Source: Nitrospira sp. (GTDB taxonomy: Bacteria > Nitrospirota > Nitrospiria > Nitrospirales > Nitrospiraceae). Taken from it: a DNA stretch of 64,000 nucleotides. Under the pieces are notes generated by a model. The model made no database searches, was not told where the DNA came from, and saw only the letters and a list, made by a program, of their open reading frames with translations. Shown here one piece after another: positions 1 to 8,363 of the stretch. The DNA lies in contig JALDRG010000003.1 of NCBI GenBank assembly GCA_031315995.1, positions 124,001 through 188,000 on the forward strand. The letters run 5' to 3'. The position numbers and the translations under genes are program-made. Numbering within the stretch: position 1 is the first letter of the stretch; the number at the start of each line of letters is the position of its first letter.

Positions 1-263
1 AGCAACGCGCGGCGATACAGCATGCGCTGAACGAAACCTTCTCCGCCGACATTCGCCTGCAGTTCGAGATCAGGCCGGAGCTGGTCAGCGGGATCGAACT
101 CATCACGAACGGACATAAGCTGGCATGGAGTATCGCAGATTATCTGGCATCGCTGGAACAGCGCCTCGGGGAGCTTCTCAAAGAGAAGGATCAGACTGAT
201 GCCACCGTTGAGCCTGCGCTCAACCAGAACGGCGAATCGCAGGCTCACACAACGACCCCATGA
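1..263 (+). CDS. atpF: N-type ATPase F0 subunit b/delta-like, C-terminal end (partial)
   Basis: Open in frame from base 3 to the TGA at 261-263, about 86 residues; the start lies outside the window. The visible part contains the stretch [19 protein letters not shown], which resembles the C-terminal part of the delta-like region found in the b subunit of alternate (N-type) F1F0 ATPases. In that family b carries the peripheral stalk function and is followed directly by alpha and gamma, exactly the order seen here. The stop overlaps the start of the alpha gene (ATGA), which argues for translational coupling. The last 20 or so residues are polar and low in complexity. The identification rests mainly on context and a short stretch of similarity, so the exact subunit architecture cannot be checked here. 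Confidence 0.75.
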   Translation, partial: QRAAIQHALNETFSADIRLQFEIRPELVSGIELITNGHKLAWSIADYLASLEQRLGELLKEKDQTDATVEPALNQNGESQAHTTTP

Positions 264-1825
264 GTATGAACTCCGAGAGCCTCCTGCAGATGTTTGAGAA
301 TGCGTTGGCCGACATCCGGCATGTACGGGACGCATTCACCCCGACACTGACCCCGAAGGAAGTGGGACAGATCACCAGTGTGACCACGGGCATTGCCAAG
401 GTGTCAGGCCTCCCCGGCGTGGGATTTGAAGAGGTGCTGAAGTTTCCCGGCAATGTCTATGGCATCGCCTTCAATGTCGACGAAGACGAAATCGGTGCCG
501 TGCTCCTGGGTGACTATTGGCAGCTGCATGCGGGCGATGAAGTCGAGCGCAGAGGACACGTCATGGACGTGCCGGTATCCGACGGGTTGATCGGGCGAGT
601 CGTCACTCCTTTGGGACGCCCTCTGGACGGCCGTGGGCCGGTGGCCGCCACCCAGCGACTGCCTATCGAACGGCCCGCACCGTCCATCATGAATCGTGCG
701 CCCGTCACGGTGCCGTTACAAACCGGCATCAAGGTCATCGATGCGCTCATTCCGATCGGCCGCGGCCAGCGAGAGTTGATCTTGGGCGACCGTCAGACGG
801 GCAAGACGGCCATTGCGTTGGACACGATCGTGAACCAGCGCGGACAGAATGTGCTGTGCGTCTATTGCGCCATCGGCCAGCGCGCCTCCGGCGTGGCCAA
901 AGTCGTGGCGTCCCTTCGCGACCATGGCGCGATGGAATACACCATCGTCGTCGTGACGGAAGGCAACGACCCACCGGGACTTTCGTATATCGCGCCGTAT
1001 GCCGCAACCAGTATCGCGGAGTATTTCATGGAGCAAGGACGCGATGTGCTGGTCGTGTATGACGATCTCACCCATCACGCGCGCGCCTATCGCGAATTGT
1101 CCTTACTGTTGCGCCGCCCCCCGGGACGCGAGGCGTTTCCCGGTGACATCTTTTACATCCATTCGCGTCTTCTGGAGCGTGCCACACACTTGGGCAAAGA
1201 ATTCGGCGGCGGCTCGCTGACGGCCCTGCCCATTATCGAAACAGAGGCGCAAAACATCTCCGCCTACATTCCGACCAACCTGATCTCCATCACGGACGGC
1301 CAGATCTATCTCTCTCCCTCGCTCTTCGAATTGGGTGTGTTGCCTGCAGTCGATGTCGGACAATCCGTATCCCGCGTCGGGGGGAAAGCCCAGCGGTCGG
1401 CCTACCGGGCGGTGGCGGGGGATCTGAAGCTGGCCTATGCTCAGTTCGAGGAGTTGGAAACCTTCGCCCGGTTCGGTGCCAGGCTGGACGATGACACTCG
1501 GAAGATCATCGAACACGGTCGGCGAATCCGTGCCTGCCTGAAGCAGCCGGAATTCGCTCCGGTGTCCGTACCCGCCCAAATCGCCATTCTGCTCGCTCTG
1601 ACCGAGGAACTGTTTGACAGTGTGCCGCTGGACCGGATGACGGGCGCCGAGCATGCCGTGCATGAAGCGGCGGCGAACATCCCGGCGGAGGTGTGTGCCC
1701 GATTCGAATCCGCCACAAAATTGAACGACGAAGATCGCCAGACGATTATCGAGATCGCCCGCAGCTCGCTCGCACCGTTCCAACTCCCTACGCCGTCCAA
1801 GGGAACAATCCGGAGAAACTCATGA
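260..1825 (+). CDS. atpA: N-type (alternate) F1F0 ATPase subunit alpha
   Basis: A 521-residue protein of the F1 alpha family, the non-catalytic nucleotide-binding subunit of the hexamer. The Walker A loop GDRQTGKT is at residues 176-183, followed by the typical [11 protein letters not shown] and the [25 protein letters not shown] block of alpha subunits. It is slightly longer than the usual 500-510 residues. It starts on the ATG of an ATGA overlap with the upstream b subunit and ends in another ATGA overlap with gamma. The b-alpha-gamma order with nothing behind gamma is that of the alternate N-ATPase operons (beta, epsilon, Q, R, a, c, b, alpha, gamma), whereas canonical operons continue gamma-beta-epsilon. 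The family is often predicted to pump sodium; ion specificity lies in subunit c, which is outside the window. Confidence 0.93.
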   Translation: MSMNSESLLQMFENALADIRHVRDAFTPTLTPKEVGQITSVTTGIAKVSGLPGVGFEEVLKFPGNVYGIAFNVDEDEIGAVLLGDYWQLHAGDEVERRGHVMDVPVSDGLIGRVVTPLGRPLDGRGPVAATQRLPIERPAPSIMNRAPVTVPLQTGIKVIDALIPIGRGQRELILGDRQTGKTAIALDTIVNQRGQNVLCVYCAIGQRASGVAKVVASLRDHGAMEYTIVVVTEGNDPPGLSYIAPYAATSIAEYFMEQGRDVLVVYDDLTHHARAYRELSLLLRRPPGREAFPGDIFYIHSRLLERATHLGKEFGGGSLTALPIIETEAQNISAYIPTNLISITDGQIYLSPSLFELGVLPAVDVGQSVSRVGGKAQRSAYRAVAGDLKLAYAQFEELETFARFGARLDDDTRKIIEHGRRIRACLKQPEFAPVSVPAQIAILLALTEELFDSVPLDRMTGAEHAVHEAAANIPAEVCARFESATKLNDEDRQTIIEIARSSLAPFQLPTPSKGTIRRNS

Positions 1826-2730
1826 GCGACACCACCCTTAGTCTGCGCCGCAAGATCGGCAATGCCGGAGGTCTCCATTCCGTCGTTCGAACCATGAAAG
1901 CCCTGGCCGCCTCGAACGTCGGACAATACGAGCAATCGGTACGCGCGCTGGCCGACTACTACGGGACCGTGGAGTTAGGATTGAGCGTCTGCCTTCGGGA
2001 GCGTGAGCCACCTGTGTCCATGAGAGAGAAAGATGAACCTATCGGAACCGACGCGATCGCCGCCATCGTGTTCGGGTCCGATCAGGGGCTGGTGGGGCAG
2101 TTCAACGACGTGGTGGCAGATCATGCGATTCAGACGCTCGCGAGCTTGCCTGGCGAGCCGCACGTGTGGGCTGTCGGCGAACGGGTGTATGCGCGCCTGA
2201 AGGAGGCGGGCCTGTCCATGATGGGGCTGTTCGTGGTGCCGAACTCCGTCAAAGGCATTGCCCCGCTCGTCGGGCAAATTCAAATCGAAAGCGAAGCGCA
2301 CCGGATCAAGGGCGAGTATCGGCGGGTGTATGTCTTTCACAACCGGCCGCAGACGAGGGCGGTGTACGAACCGGTCAGCCAACGGTTACTGCCGCTTGAT
2401 GCGCAATGGCAAAAAAATCTGACCGCAGTTCGATGGCCGACGAAAAACTTGCCTGAGGTCATGTGCGGCAGCACCTCGACGGTGCGCGCCCTCATCCGCG
2501 AATACCTATTCATCTCGCTCTTCCGAGCATGCGCCGAATCCCTGGCCGGCGAAAACGCAAGCCGCCTGGCCGCGATGCAGCGGGCCGAGAAAAACATCGA
2601 CGAATTACTCGAGAACCTCACGAGCCGCTTTCACCAATTGCGCCAAAGCGGCATCGACGCGGAGCTGTTCGATGTCCTCTCCGGCTTCGAATCACTGGCC
2701 CAGGCACCAAAGCCTCGGCGTGACGGGTAA
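1822..2730 (+). CDS. atpG: N-type (alternate) F1F0 ATPase subunit gamma
   Basis: A 302-residue central-stalk subunit. The N terminus ([20 protein letters not shown]) is the gamma N-terminal helix with its conserved I..I/VxxT.K pattern, and the C terminus ([17 protein letters not shown]) matches the other half of the coiled coil that rotates inside the alpha/beta ring. The open frame extends upstream to 1693 but that part lies inside atpA; the ATG at 1822, overlapping the atpA stop, gives the family's normal N terminus. It is the last gene of the ATPase operon: no beta or epsilon gene follows. The divergence of the middle part from canonical gamma subunits agrees with an alternate ATPase. Confidence 0.9.
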   Translation: MSDTTLSLRRKIGNAGGLHSVVRTMKALAASNVGQYEQSVRALADYYGTVELGLSVCLREREPPVSMREKDEPIGTDAIAAIVFGSDQGLVGQFNDVVADHAIQTLASLPGEPHVWAVGERVYARLKEAGLSMMGLFVVPNSVKGIAPLVGQIQIESEAHRIKGEYRRVYVFHNRPQTRAVYEPVSQRLLPLDAQWQKNLTAVRWPTKNLPEVMCGSTSTVRALIREYLFISLFRACAESLAGENASRLAAMQRAEKNIDELLENLTSRFHQLRQSGIDAELFDVLSGFESLAQAPKPRRDG

Positions 2731-2894
2731 GGGCACGGCAGATACGTTCCCGCGAGAGGACAGGCGAGGATCTGTTTTGTCGGCGCGAATCGTGTTAGCA
2801 GGCTATGGGCAACCACGCCGGGACGCGAACCTTTTGCGCATCGGCTGCAACAGCGACCGAGCCCTTGCCCGACTTCGCCTCACCGCTGGAGGGA

Positions 2895-2910
2895 GGCGCA
2901 GAGCTGCGCC
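2895..2910. terminator. Small perfect hairpin between atpG and tRNA-Gly
   Basis: GGCGCA and TGCGCC are perfectly complementary with the 4-base loop GAGC. It lies between the convergent atpG and tRNA-Gly genes and could end either transcript, but neither side has a T-run. I see no gene in 2731-3000. Confidence 0.25.
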
Positions 2911-3000
2911 ATTGTTCACTCGCGGTGCTGGGAATCTGAGTCCGCTGTCTATACGCGAAAGCGACGGAGATCATAGTCGACGAGATGTACGGGGAGAAAT

Positions 3001-3075
3001 TGGAGCGGGAAACGGGATTTGAACCCGCGACCCTCGCCTTGGCAAGGCGATGCTCTACCACTGAGCTATTCCCGC
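3001..3075 (-). tRNA. tRNA-Gly (anticodon GCC)
   Basis: Read on the minus strand, the sequence folds as a complete cloverleaf: acceptor GCGGGAA paired with TTCCCGC, D arm with AGCTCAGTGGTAGAGC, anticodon arm CGCCT-TGCCAAG-GCG with GCC in the loop, T arm with GGTTCAAATCC, discriminator T and an encoded CCA. A strong promoter lies just upstream (3099-3128). Confidence 0.97.
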
Positions 3076-3098
3076 TACCACACGACGGAAGAAGCGGG

Positions 3099-3128
3099 AT
3101 TCTACCGGCCACGTGCAAACACTGTCAA
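3099..3128 (-). promoter_or_regulatory. Promoter of tRNA-Gly
   Basis: On the minus strand a perfect TTGACA (3128-3123) is followed after 18 bases by TAGAAT (3104-3099). This is a sigma-70-type promoter about 24 bases upstream of the tRNA, the expected place for a stable RNA. Confidence 0.75.
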
Positions 3129-3284
3129 GCTGGATGAGGTAAATATCGTGCTCGCACGAACGATCCGTAGCCGCCGTCTCGGTCCACTATCGAGCCCCAG
3201 CGTCAACATGATGGTGCGCTGGTGGCCCTACTTCCACATAAAAGACGGCCTTTCGACTCAGCTATATCTGCTGCTTCTGTCCAC

Positions 3285-3313
3285 TTGACGGACCTGCGAG
3301 GCTTGAGTAGAGT
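3285..3313 (+). promoter_or_regulatory. Predicted sigma-70-type promoter for the 3362 gene
   Basis: TTGACG, a 17-base spacer and TAGAGT, ending 48 bases before the GTG start of the next gene. The -35 matches 5 of 6 and the -10 4 of 6 consensus bases. The rest of 3129-3284 shows no gene that I can support. Confidence 0.5.
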
Positions 3314-3361
3314 GATTCCTATGTCGTCCTATGCTATTCCCATCAACGAGGTAGCCTCAGC

Positions 3362-3691
3362 GTGACCTCACGTCCGCCGCAGTCGATTCCTTTTGCAGCG
3401 CAAGCGATTCCCTTCGACGAGTATCTCGCATCAGGCAAGATTCCCGAGAGTCTGCTCACAAGTGAGTATGTCGGGCAACAATTTGTCGAACGACTGGTTC
3501 ACTACGTACTAAGTGTTCCTGCCGGCAGTTATACAATGGCGCAACTCAGCCGACTTCTCGAACAGCTGGATCCCCGTACCCAGGTGTTCTTCTTCAAGCG
3601 ACTGAAAGAGAATAGTCCGGAGAGTCTGAAAGATTTTGCCCCGCTTTATTATGGATTCATGAACGAGTTTCATTCCCTCCTGTTTACGTAA
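3362..3691 (+). CDS. Hypothetical small soluble protein
   Basis: A 109-residue protein that starts with GTG at 3362. No membrane segment or signal peptide is visible. It looks helical, with the stretch MAQLSRLLEQLDPRTQ and an aromatic C-terminal half (FAPLYYGFMNEFHSLL). I do not recognise the family. A plausible promoter lies upstream and another promoter separates it from the next gene, so it may be its own transcription unit. The composition looks like a real protein and the frame is clean, but the function is unknown. Confidence 0.55.
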   Translation: MTSRPPQSIPFAAQAIPFDEYLASGKIPESLLTSEYVGQQFVERLVHYVLSVPAGSYTMAQLSRLLEQLDPRTQVFFFKRLKENSPESLKDFAPLYYGFMNEFHSLLFT

Positions 3692-3715
3692 CTCACTGCC
3701 CAACAAAAAAATACC

Positions 3716-3743
3716 TTGTCGCCCCCCTAATCTCAGGTATAAT
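3716..3743 (+). promoter_or_regulatory. Predicted promoter for the 3776 gene
   Basis: TTGTCG, a 16-base spacer and a perfect TATAAT, 32 bases before the ATG at 3776. The gene also has a good ribosome binding site (AAGGAGC). Confidence 0.6.
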
Positions 3744-3775
3744 CACGAGAACCTCTTAATGAGCCAAGGAGCACT

Positions 3776-4144
3776 ATGAATCCCACGCTACAGCGCGCTG
3801 TTACGAGCTTTTATAATCTGGTGTATGAAGCCCAAACGTTCGCGACCACCATGTCCCGGATCGACACCGCCGAGCAAGAACACTATGCCGGACGGATTGA
3901 GGGCCTGAACTGGGTGCTGGACCGCTGCCAGGAACTTGAGGACATGGATGCCAATATCACTCCGACGACGCTGCAACGCGTGCTGACGGAAGTGAAATCG
4001 GACTTGGATCATGAGCTTTCCGTGCAGCGTCGCGAAAAAGGCCGACGCGCCGATGGACGTGAGGAAGCCTTGACCTTCGTGGCGGATTACTTGTCCAGCC
4101 TGATCACGGCCACTGAGATCGAATCCGCCAAAACCTCCGTGTAA
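3776..4144 (+). CDS. Hypothetical helical protein
   Basis: A 122-residue, charged, probably all-helical cytoplasmic protein with an AAGGAGC ribosome binding site 5 bases before ATG. The centre (DTAEQEHYAGRIEGLNWVL and TTLQRVLTEVKSDLDHEL) suggests a helical hairpin or bundle, and an RREKGRR basic patch follows. There is no recognisable catalytic motif. The good promoter and ribosome binding site make it a well-supported gene despite the unknown family. Confidence 0.65.
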   Translation: MNPTLQRAVTSFYNLVYEAQTFATTMSRIDTAEQEHYAGRIEGLNWVLDRCQELEDMDANITPTTLQRVLTEVKSDLDHELSVQRREKGRRADGREEALTFVADYLSSLITATEIESAKTSV

Positions 4145-4198
4145 CCGCCTGTCGATTGTCTCCAGGCTCATTTTTCGTCATGGCCTCCGAAGGCGACT

Positions 4199-4438
4199 AT
4201 GACCCGTGAGTGGATCATCTTCGCCATTTGTCTCGGCTTGGGAGGCCACATTGCCCTAGCCGTGGTGTTGCACGCGCCTGACTTGTGGCCATGGAGTAAG
4301 GCGTGGCTGTACGGATTACTCTCCGGGCTTGCGCTTTATGTTGTAGTTCAGCTCATCCGCTCGCTGTGGTGGATTTTTCGCGGCAGAAACACCGATGAGC
4401 CGGAGGCCCATGACGATCAGCGTATGGGCCATCGCTGA
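4199..4438 (+). CDS. Small two-helix membrane protein
   Basis: A 79-residue protein with two hydrophobic segments, about residues 5-25 (IIFAICLGLGGHIALAVVL) and 34-58 (AWLYGLLSGLALYVVVQLI), joined by a short loop, and a polar charged tail (RNTDEPEAHDDQ). It is probably an inner-membrane protein. No family is recognised. It lies 54 bases after the previous gene with no obvious promoter, so it may share that transcript. Confidence 0.55.
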   Translation: MTREWIIFAICLGLGGHIALAVVLHAPDLWPWSKAWLYGLLSGLALYVVVQLIRSLWWIFRGRNTDEPEAHDDQRMGHR

Positions 4439-4442
4439 ATCC

Positions 4443-4460
4443 GGGCAGCCCTGACTGCCC
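4443..4460 (+). terminator. Short hairpin after the 4199-4438 gene
   Basis: GGGCAG and CTGCCC pair perfectly around a 6-base loop, starting four bases after the stop codon. No T-run follows, so terminator activity is only possible. Confidence 0.3.
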
Positions 4461-4491
4461 ACATTGCACTACTGGTCTGTCCCTCAGTAAA

Positions 4492-4782
4492 ATGACCCCC
4501 ATGCAGCCACGTTCGAACAGACCTTCTTCACCTAATTGGCCCCCACGCGCCCCACGCCACGCACCGCCCTCTGCGGGACGCCCTCCGGCCGATCAATATG
4601 ATTCGTTTAATGCTTCCCTGCTGTATTGCGGACAATGCCGTCAGGCGACACCCACTCGCCAACGCCTCCTACTCGTCCTACCGACAGGCAATCTCTACGA
4701 GTACCTGTGCGCGCAATGCGGAACCTCGACCGGTTCAAAGACTGAAAACGTCTCGACAGAGGGTCGTCTGTTGGCCCCGTAA
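4492..4782 (+). CDS. Small zinc-ribbon-like protein
   Basis: A 96-residue protein with a proline-rich, disordered N-terminal third followed by two CxxC knuckles, CGQC near residue 44 and CAQC near residue 75, separated by about 30 residues. That spacing fits a zinc ribbon. ATG at 4501 is an equally good start. The function is unknown; a small metal-binding or nucleic-acid-binding protein is plausible. The intergenic stretch after it up to 5016 holds no gene that I can support. Confidence 0.5.
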   Translation: MTPMQPRSNRPSSPNWPPRAPRHAPPSAGRPPADQYDSFNASLLYCGQCRQATPTRQRLLLVLPTGNLYEYLCAQCGTSTGSKTENVSTEGRLLAP

Positions 4783-5016
4783 CCCTTCCTTAGCAAGTCC
4801 CCGCCAAAGCCGTGACTCCGAGACACACCTTCCCGGATTGCTCAGGCCCAGTTGGAGGATGGGACCGCCGAGCCTCTAACAAGCGTCGGAAAGACTGGAT
4901 TGCTGCGCAATACGCTGCGATTTGCTCATGCGCCCTGCCGGCACAGAAGCGCCCGCAAGAGAACGCGTCAGACAGGCGAATGCTCACATGGAAGACAACG
5001 AACTTGAGGTAGGTGA

Positions 5017-5277
5017 CTACGCAATCTGACCGAGCGGGATTCCTTCGTCTATCAGCATGACCGGGATATCTTCTCGCACGGGATAGAGAATCTGATTGTC
5101 CGATCGAATCAAACCGCCGTCGAGCTTTTCCGTGACAGGTTTCTGGGCCTTGTTTTTGAGCGTTCCTCGCTCGATGGCGTCATTCACTTTCTGAATCAAC
5201 AGATCGTCGGCGAGCATCACGCTCTGCTTGGTTTCCGGGCAACAAAGAATGGCCAACAAGTCTTTGTCGAGATTCAC
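5017..5277 (-). CDS. Trm112-family small protein
   Basis: The core (NLDKDLLAILCCPETKQSV ... ILYPVREDIPVMLIDEGIPL) is a Trm112/YcaR-type domain of about 60 residues, here with a charged insertion (KVNDAIERGTLKNKAQKP) in the middle. In other organisms such proteins are small zinc-binding partners of methyltransferases; the second cysteine pair is not obvious here, as is common for bacterial members. I place the start at the GTG at 5277, which gives 86 residues and the family's usual N terminus. The frame is open back to a TTG at 5442 and would add a hydrophobic segment, but that would overlap the divergent DUF502 gene. The start is uncertain. Confidence 0.7.
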   Translation of the reverse strand: MNLDKDLLAILCCPETKQSVMLADDLLIQKVNDAIERGTLKNKAQKPVTEKLDGGLIRSDNQILYPVREDIPVMLIDEGIPLGQIA

Positions 5278-5456
5278 GGTCTTTCGTACGGCGTCACTCA
5301 CAACATTGCTCACAATCTCACCCAGGGTGGGTGACTGGAAGGTTACGGGAAAGATAGTCCAAATGAAGCTGCAGATCAAGAAGATACCAAAACACAGTCC
5401 TATCTGGTATCGTAGTTCAGTTGTTTCCCGGCCGCTTTCCAACCCTAGGGTTCAAT

Positions 5457-6083
5457 GTGACTTCATCTCATCGGATCGGACGCATCTTCCTCACTGGACT
5501 CCTCGTGCTCCTTCCGGCATGGACGACCTTTCTGATCCTGACCGCCTTGTTTGAAACATTGGATTCGTTCCTCCTGAATCTCATCGGCCGGCAAATACAG
5601 CCGTATGCTCCTGGTCTGGGCCTCTTGCTGCTCATCGGAATGGTCCTCACAGTCGGCGCCATTGCAACACAGGTCATTGGGCAGAGAATAGTACGCTGGA
5701 CCGAGCGCATTCTCGAACGGATTCCTTTGATCCGCAGCATCTATATGACCTTGAAAGGGATGACGGATCTGCTGAACTACCGTACGCGCTTCGGACAGAG
5801 CACCGTGGTCGCCTTCCCTTTCCCCCGCGACGGGCTCTGGGCCCTCGGGTTCGTCATGGGCCAGCCGCCTCCAGCGCTTCAAATCGCACCAACGGTCGAG
5901 TTGGTCATGGTGTTCGTCCCCACCGCCATTCACCCCTTTACCGGTTATTTGGCCATGATCCCGAAGACACAACTGTACCCGCTGAACCTTCTGCCGGAAG
6001 AAGCCTTGAAGCTGGAATTCTCAGCAGGATTGTACCGCCCTCTGCAAGGCTGGCTCACGTCGCCGGCGCGAAATTCGACATGA
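5457..6083 (+). CDS. DUF502 family membrane protein
   Basis: A 208-residue protein with the DUF502 layout: a first membrane helix (IFLTGLLVLLPAWTTFLIL), a second (GLLLLIGMVLTVGAIATQV), the conserved RIPLIRSIYMTLKGMTD block, and a C-terminal part with VFVPTAIHPFTGYLAMIP, close to the family's VPTTPNPTSGFL. The molecular role is not established in the family. I chose the GTG at 5457 because it puts the first helix close to the N terminus; an upstream start at 5421 is possible. Its stop overlaps the start of the acetyltransferase gene, which begins a tightly packed run of genes to 9757. Confidence 0.8.
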   Translation: MTSSHRIGRIFLTGLLVLLPAWTTFLILTALFETLDSFLLNLIGRQIQPYAPGLGLLLLIGMVLTVGAIATQVIGQRIVRWTERILERIPLIRSIYMTLKGMTDLLNYRTRFGQSTVVAFPFPRDGLWALGFVMGQPPPALQIAPTVELVMVFVPTAIHPFTGYLAMIPKTQLYPLNLLPEEALKLEFSAGLYRPLQGWLTSPARNST

Positions 6084-6643
6084 TACCGGCCGACCAGCTG
6101 ACCATCCGTCCGGCCACGTTGGAAGACCTGGACACGCTCACGGCATTCAACGCCGCCATGGCGCTGGAGACCGAGCAGCGGTCGCTCGATCGCTCCCGGT
6201 TACGCCTGGGAATCCGGGGGGTCATCACTCAACCGGCGCGAGGTCAGTATTATGTCGCAGACTTGCGCAAGCCAGCCAAGGCCGATACAGTAACCGTGGG
6301 ACAGCTGCTCATTACCTATGAATGGAGCGATTGGCGGAATGCCCAATTCTGGTGGATTCAAAGCGTCTATGTGCACCCTGACTGGAGACGAGAAGGCGTC
6401 TATCGATCCATGCATCGCACCATCATCGACCTGGCCCAATCGCACACCGATGTCTGCGGTGTCCGACTCTATGTCGAGGGCGACAATCACATCGCCAAAC
6501 GCGTCTACGAGCGAGTCGGGCTCTCACCGTCGAGCTACGAAGTGTATGAGTCGGATTTTGTGCTCCCTCAACGCCATGCCCCGACAACAGAGCCTCACCC
6601 GTCCGACGGACGTTCACAGAAGGAGAACCGTGTATGCGACTAG
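6080..6643 (+). CDS. GNAT-family N-acetyltransferase
   Basis: A 187-residue protein with a GNAT core: N-terminal ITIRPATLEDLDTL-like strand/helix (LTIRPATLEDLDTLTAF), central WWIQSVYVHPDWRREGVYR, which is the acetyl-CoA pyrophosphate-binding loop, and a late VRLYVEGDNHIAKRVYERVG block typical of the family. The binding loop reads RREGVY where the consensus is Q/RxxGxG/A. The substrate is unknown. The start overlaps the DUF502 stop (ATGA) and the stop lies inside the next gene, so it is part of an operon. The last 15 residues are polar and probably disordered. Confidence 0.85.
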   Translation: MIPADQLTIRPATLEDLDTLTAFNAAMALETEQRSLDRSRLRLGIRGVITQPARGQYYVADLRKPAKADTVTVGQLLITYEWSDWRNAQFWWIQSVYVHPDWRREGVYRSMHRTIIDLAQSHTDVCGVRLYVEGDNHIAKRVYERVGLSPSSYEVYESDFVLPQRHAPTTEPHPSDGRSQKENRVCD

Positions 6644-7014
6644 TTGGCCTGCTCTTGGCCATGATGATGCTTCTGCTGAACGCCTGCGCGTTTAGCCGAG
6701 GCACACTAGGCGACGAGCTCAAGACAGAGACTATCAACTCGATTAAAAAAGGAGTCACGACGAGAGCGGAGGTCCTGGCTCAACTCGGCGCTCCGGACCG
6801 CGTCCTTCAACTGAACGGGCGCGATCTCTTTCAATACTACCGGTACGATGCCAAGGTCGGCAGTCTCCTGTTGATCGTGGTAAATTTTTCCCGTGTCTCG
6901 GTCAAGAGCGATGATCTGTTTGTGGTAATCAACCGGGAGGGAACGGTCGAGGAAGTGATTGCGTCCAAACGAACAGAGGGGCTGGAGTTCCGTTTCTGGC
7001 CATTCGGAGACTGA
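6634..7014 (+). CDS. Small lipoprotein, SmpA/OmlA-like fold
   Basis: A 126-residue protein with a type II signal peptide and lipobox LNAC (Cys18). The mature part contains SIKKGVTTRAEVLAQLGAPD, the helix-turn signature of small BamE/SmpA/OmlA-like lipoproteins, and a later two-strand portion (FVVINREGTVEEVI). A good ribosome binding site (AAGGAGAA) precedes the ATG at 6634, which overlaps the acetyltransferase gene by 10 bases. The downstream lipoprotein has the same layout, so the two may be distant duplicates. Outer-membrane assembly or stability is a reasonable guess only. Confidence 0.75.
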   Translation: MRLVGLLLAMMMLLLNACAFSRGTLGDELKTETINSIKKGVTTRAEVLAQLGAPDRVLQLNGRDLFQYYRYDAKVGSLLLIVVNFSRVSVKSDDLFVVINREGTVEEVIASKRTEGLEFRFWPFGD

Positions 7015-7018
7015 CACC

Positions 7019-7441
7019 GTGACCCATCGACCCTTCGCGCTCATGCTCCTCCTATCCACGGCCATGGGGATCCTGTTGTCCGGCTGTAACGTCGCGCGCC
7101 TGACGATTAACACGCCGCTCACTCCGGAATCAGTCGCCTTCATTGCCGAAGGCCGCACCAGCCTAGCCGATGTCGTCGACACCTTGGGGGCACCGGACTC
7201 GATCACCGATGCCGAGATGGGCAGCATCGTCACCTACCGGTTCCTCAACGCGAAATACTCGCGAGTCAACTTCGGATGGCTCCTGAAACCTTGGTCGCCG
7301 GTTGATCCGGACTTTGTTTTTTCTCGATCCGGGTTGGGAACGGACGCGTTCGAACTCCTGTGTGATACCAATTGGATTGTCACCCACTATGCCTTTGTGC
7401 GTCACCGGCCTGAACCACCGTTCACACCCTATCCGTTTTGA
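7019..7441 (+). CDS. Small lipoprotein, SmpA/OmlA-like fold
   Basis: A 140-residue protein starting at the GTG at 7019, four bases after the previous stop. Signal peptide of about 20 residues with lipobox LSGC. The mature part carries FIAEGRTSLADVVDTLGAPD, the same motif as in the upstream lipoprotein (xGxTxxxEVxxxLGAPD). The C-terminal part is aromatic and ends in a proline-rich tail (EPPFTPYPF). Adjacent genes with the same architecture suggest a duplication and a shared envelope role. Confidence 0.72.
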   Translation: MTHRPFALMLLLSTAMGILLSGCNVARLTINTPLTPESVAFIAEGRTSLADVVDTLGAPDSITDAEMGSIVTYRFLNAKYSRVNFGWLLKPWSPVDPDFVFSRSGLGTDAFELLCDTNWIVTHYAFVRHRPEPPFTPYPF

Positions 7442-7499
7442 GCTCCTTTGCAGACGCCTCCAACCCGCTGAATTGCCGCCCGCTGAGCATCCCGCTATA

Positions 7500-8363
7500 A
7501 TGCCGCTCATGGGTGCAGGTTCTTCCGACGACGCTCCAAGCCATTACGCCCCCGCGACATCATCCTCCTATATCCCGGCCGACCGCGATGTGGACTTTCT
7601 CCAACGCGACGAACTTCGTCCCTTGCGGCTCGGATTGGAGCTGCTCAAGCCGGAATTGATCCAAACAGAACTGGGAATTCGCTCGACGATCGTCGTGTTC
7701 GGCAGCGCAAGACTGCTCGAACCCGCGCGCGCCCGCCAAGCCCTCGAGGAAGCCTCGGCAGAGTTGAGGGCCTTCCCACACGACCGCTCGCGGCAGGAAA
7801 GGGCGGCCGTGGCAGAACGCCGTCTCGCCCTGTCGCGCTATTACGACGTCGCGCGAGAGTTCGGCCGCCTTGTGTCCTCGACCTGTCAAATCGACGGCCA
7901 CGGCGACTACGTAATCGTCACGGGCGGAGGCCCAGGTATAATGGAAGCGGCTAATCGTGGAGCTGCGGACGCGGGCGCAAAGTCGATGGGACTCAACATC
8001 ACTCTCCCCCACGAACAACGACCGAATCCCTACATCACCCCGGACCTCTGTTTTCAGTTTCGTTATTTCGCCCTGCGCAAGATGCATTTTCTTCTCCGAG
8101 CCCGAGCACTGGTCGTGTTTCCGGGCGGGTTCGGCACGCTCGACGAACTCTTTGAGACACTGACCCTTCTCCAGACGGGCAAAACTCGTAACATTACGAT
8201 TGTCCTGATGGGGCAAGCCTTTTGGGAGCGTCTCATCAATTGGCCGTTGCTGATCGAGGAAGGTCTGGTCGGATCCGATGACCTCGCGCTCTTCCACTTT
8301 GCAGAAACGGCTCAGCAAGCCTGGGACCTCATCTGCCGAAATCATGGAGGTCCCGCCCGATGA
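7500..8363 (+). CDS. LOG-family (lysine decarboxylase-like) protein
   Basis: A 287-residue protein of the LOG/TIGR00730-like superfamily of Rossmann-fold nucleotide hydrolases. Visible motifs are STIVVFGSARL near the core start, the phosphate-binding VTGGGPGIMEAANRGA, and the hallmark FPGGFGTLDELFETLTLLQ. Members act as cytokinin-type phosphoribohydrolases or as nucleotide 5'-monophosphate nucleosidases; which applies here cannot be read. The N-terminal 70 residues before the core are an extension typical of the larger bacterial members. I chose the ATG at 7500; the frame is open further upstream but that part lies inside the lipoprotein gene. It overlaps the next gene by ATGA. Confidence 0.88.
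   Translation: MPLMGAGSSDDAPSHYAPATSSSYIPADRDVDFLQRDELRPLRLGLELLKPELIQTELGIRSTIVVFGSARLLEPARARQALEEASAELRAFPHDRSRQERAAVAERRLALSRYYDVAREFGRLVSSTCQIDGHGDYVIVTGGGPGIMEAANRGAADAGAKSMGLNITLPHEQRPNPYITPDLCFQFRYFALRKMHFLLRARALVVFPGGFGTLDELFETLTLLQTGKTRNITIVLMGQAFWERLINWPLLIEEGLVGSDDLALFHFAETAQQAWDLICRNHGGPAR

Noticed and set aside
2795..3118. Minus-strand open frame over the tRNA-Gly gene
   Set aside because: Its start reads [20 protein letters not shown], the well-known artefact of translating a tRNA gene. The rest has no recognisable feature.
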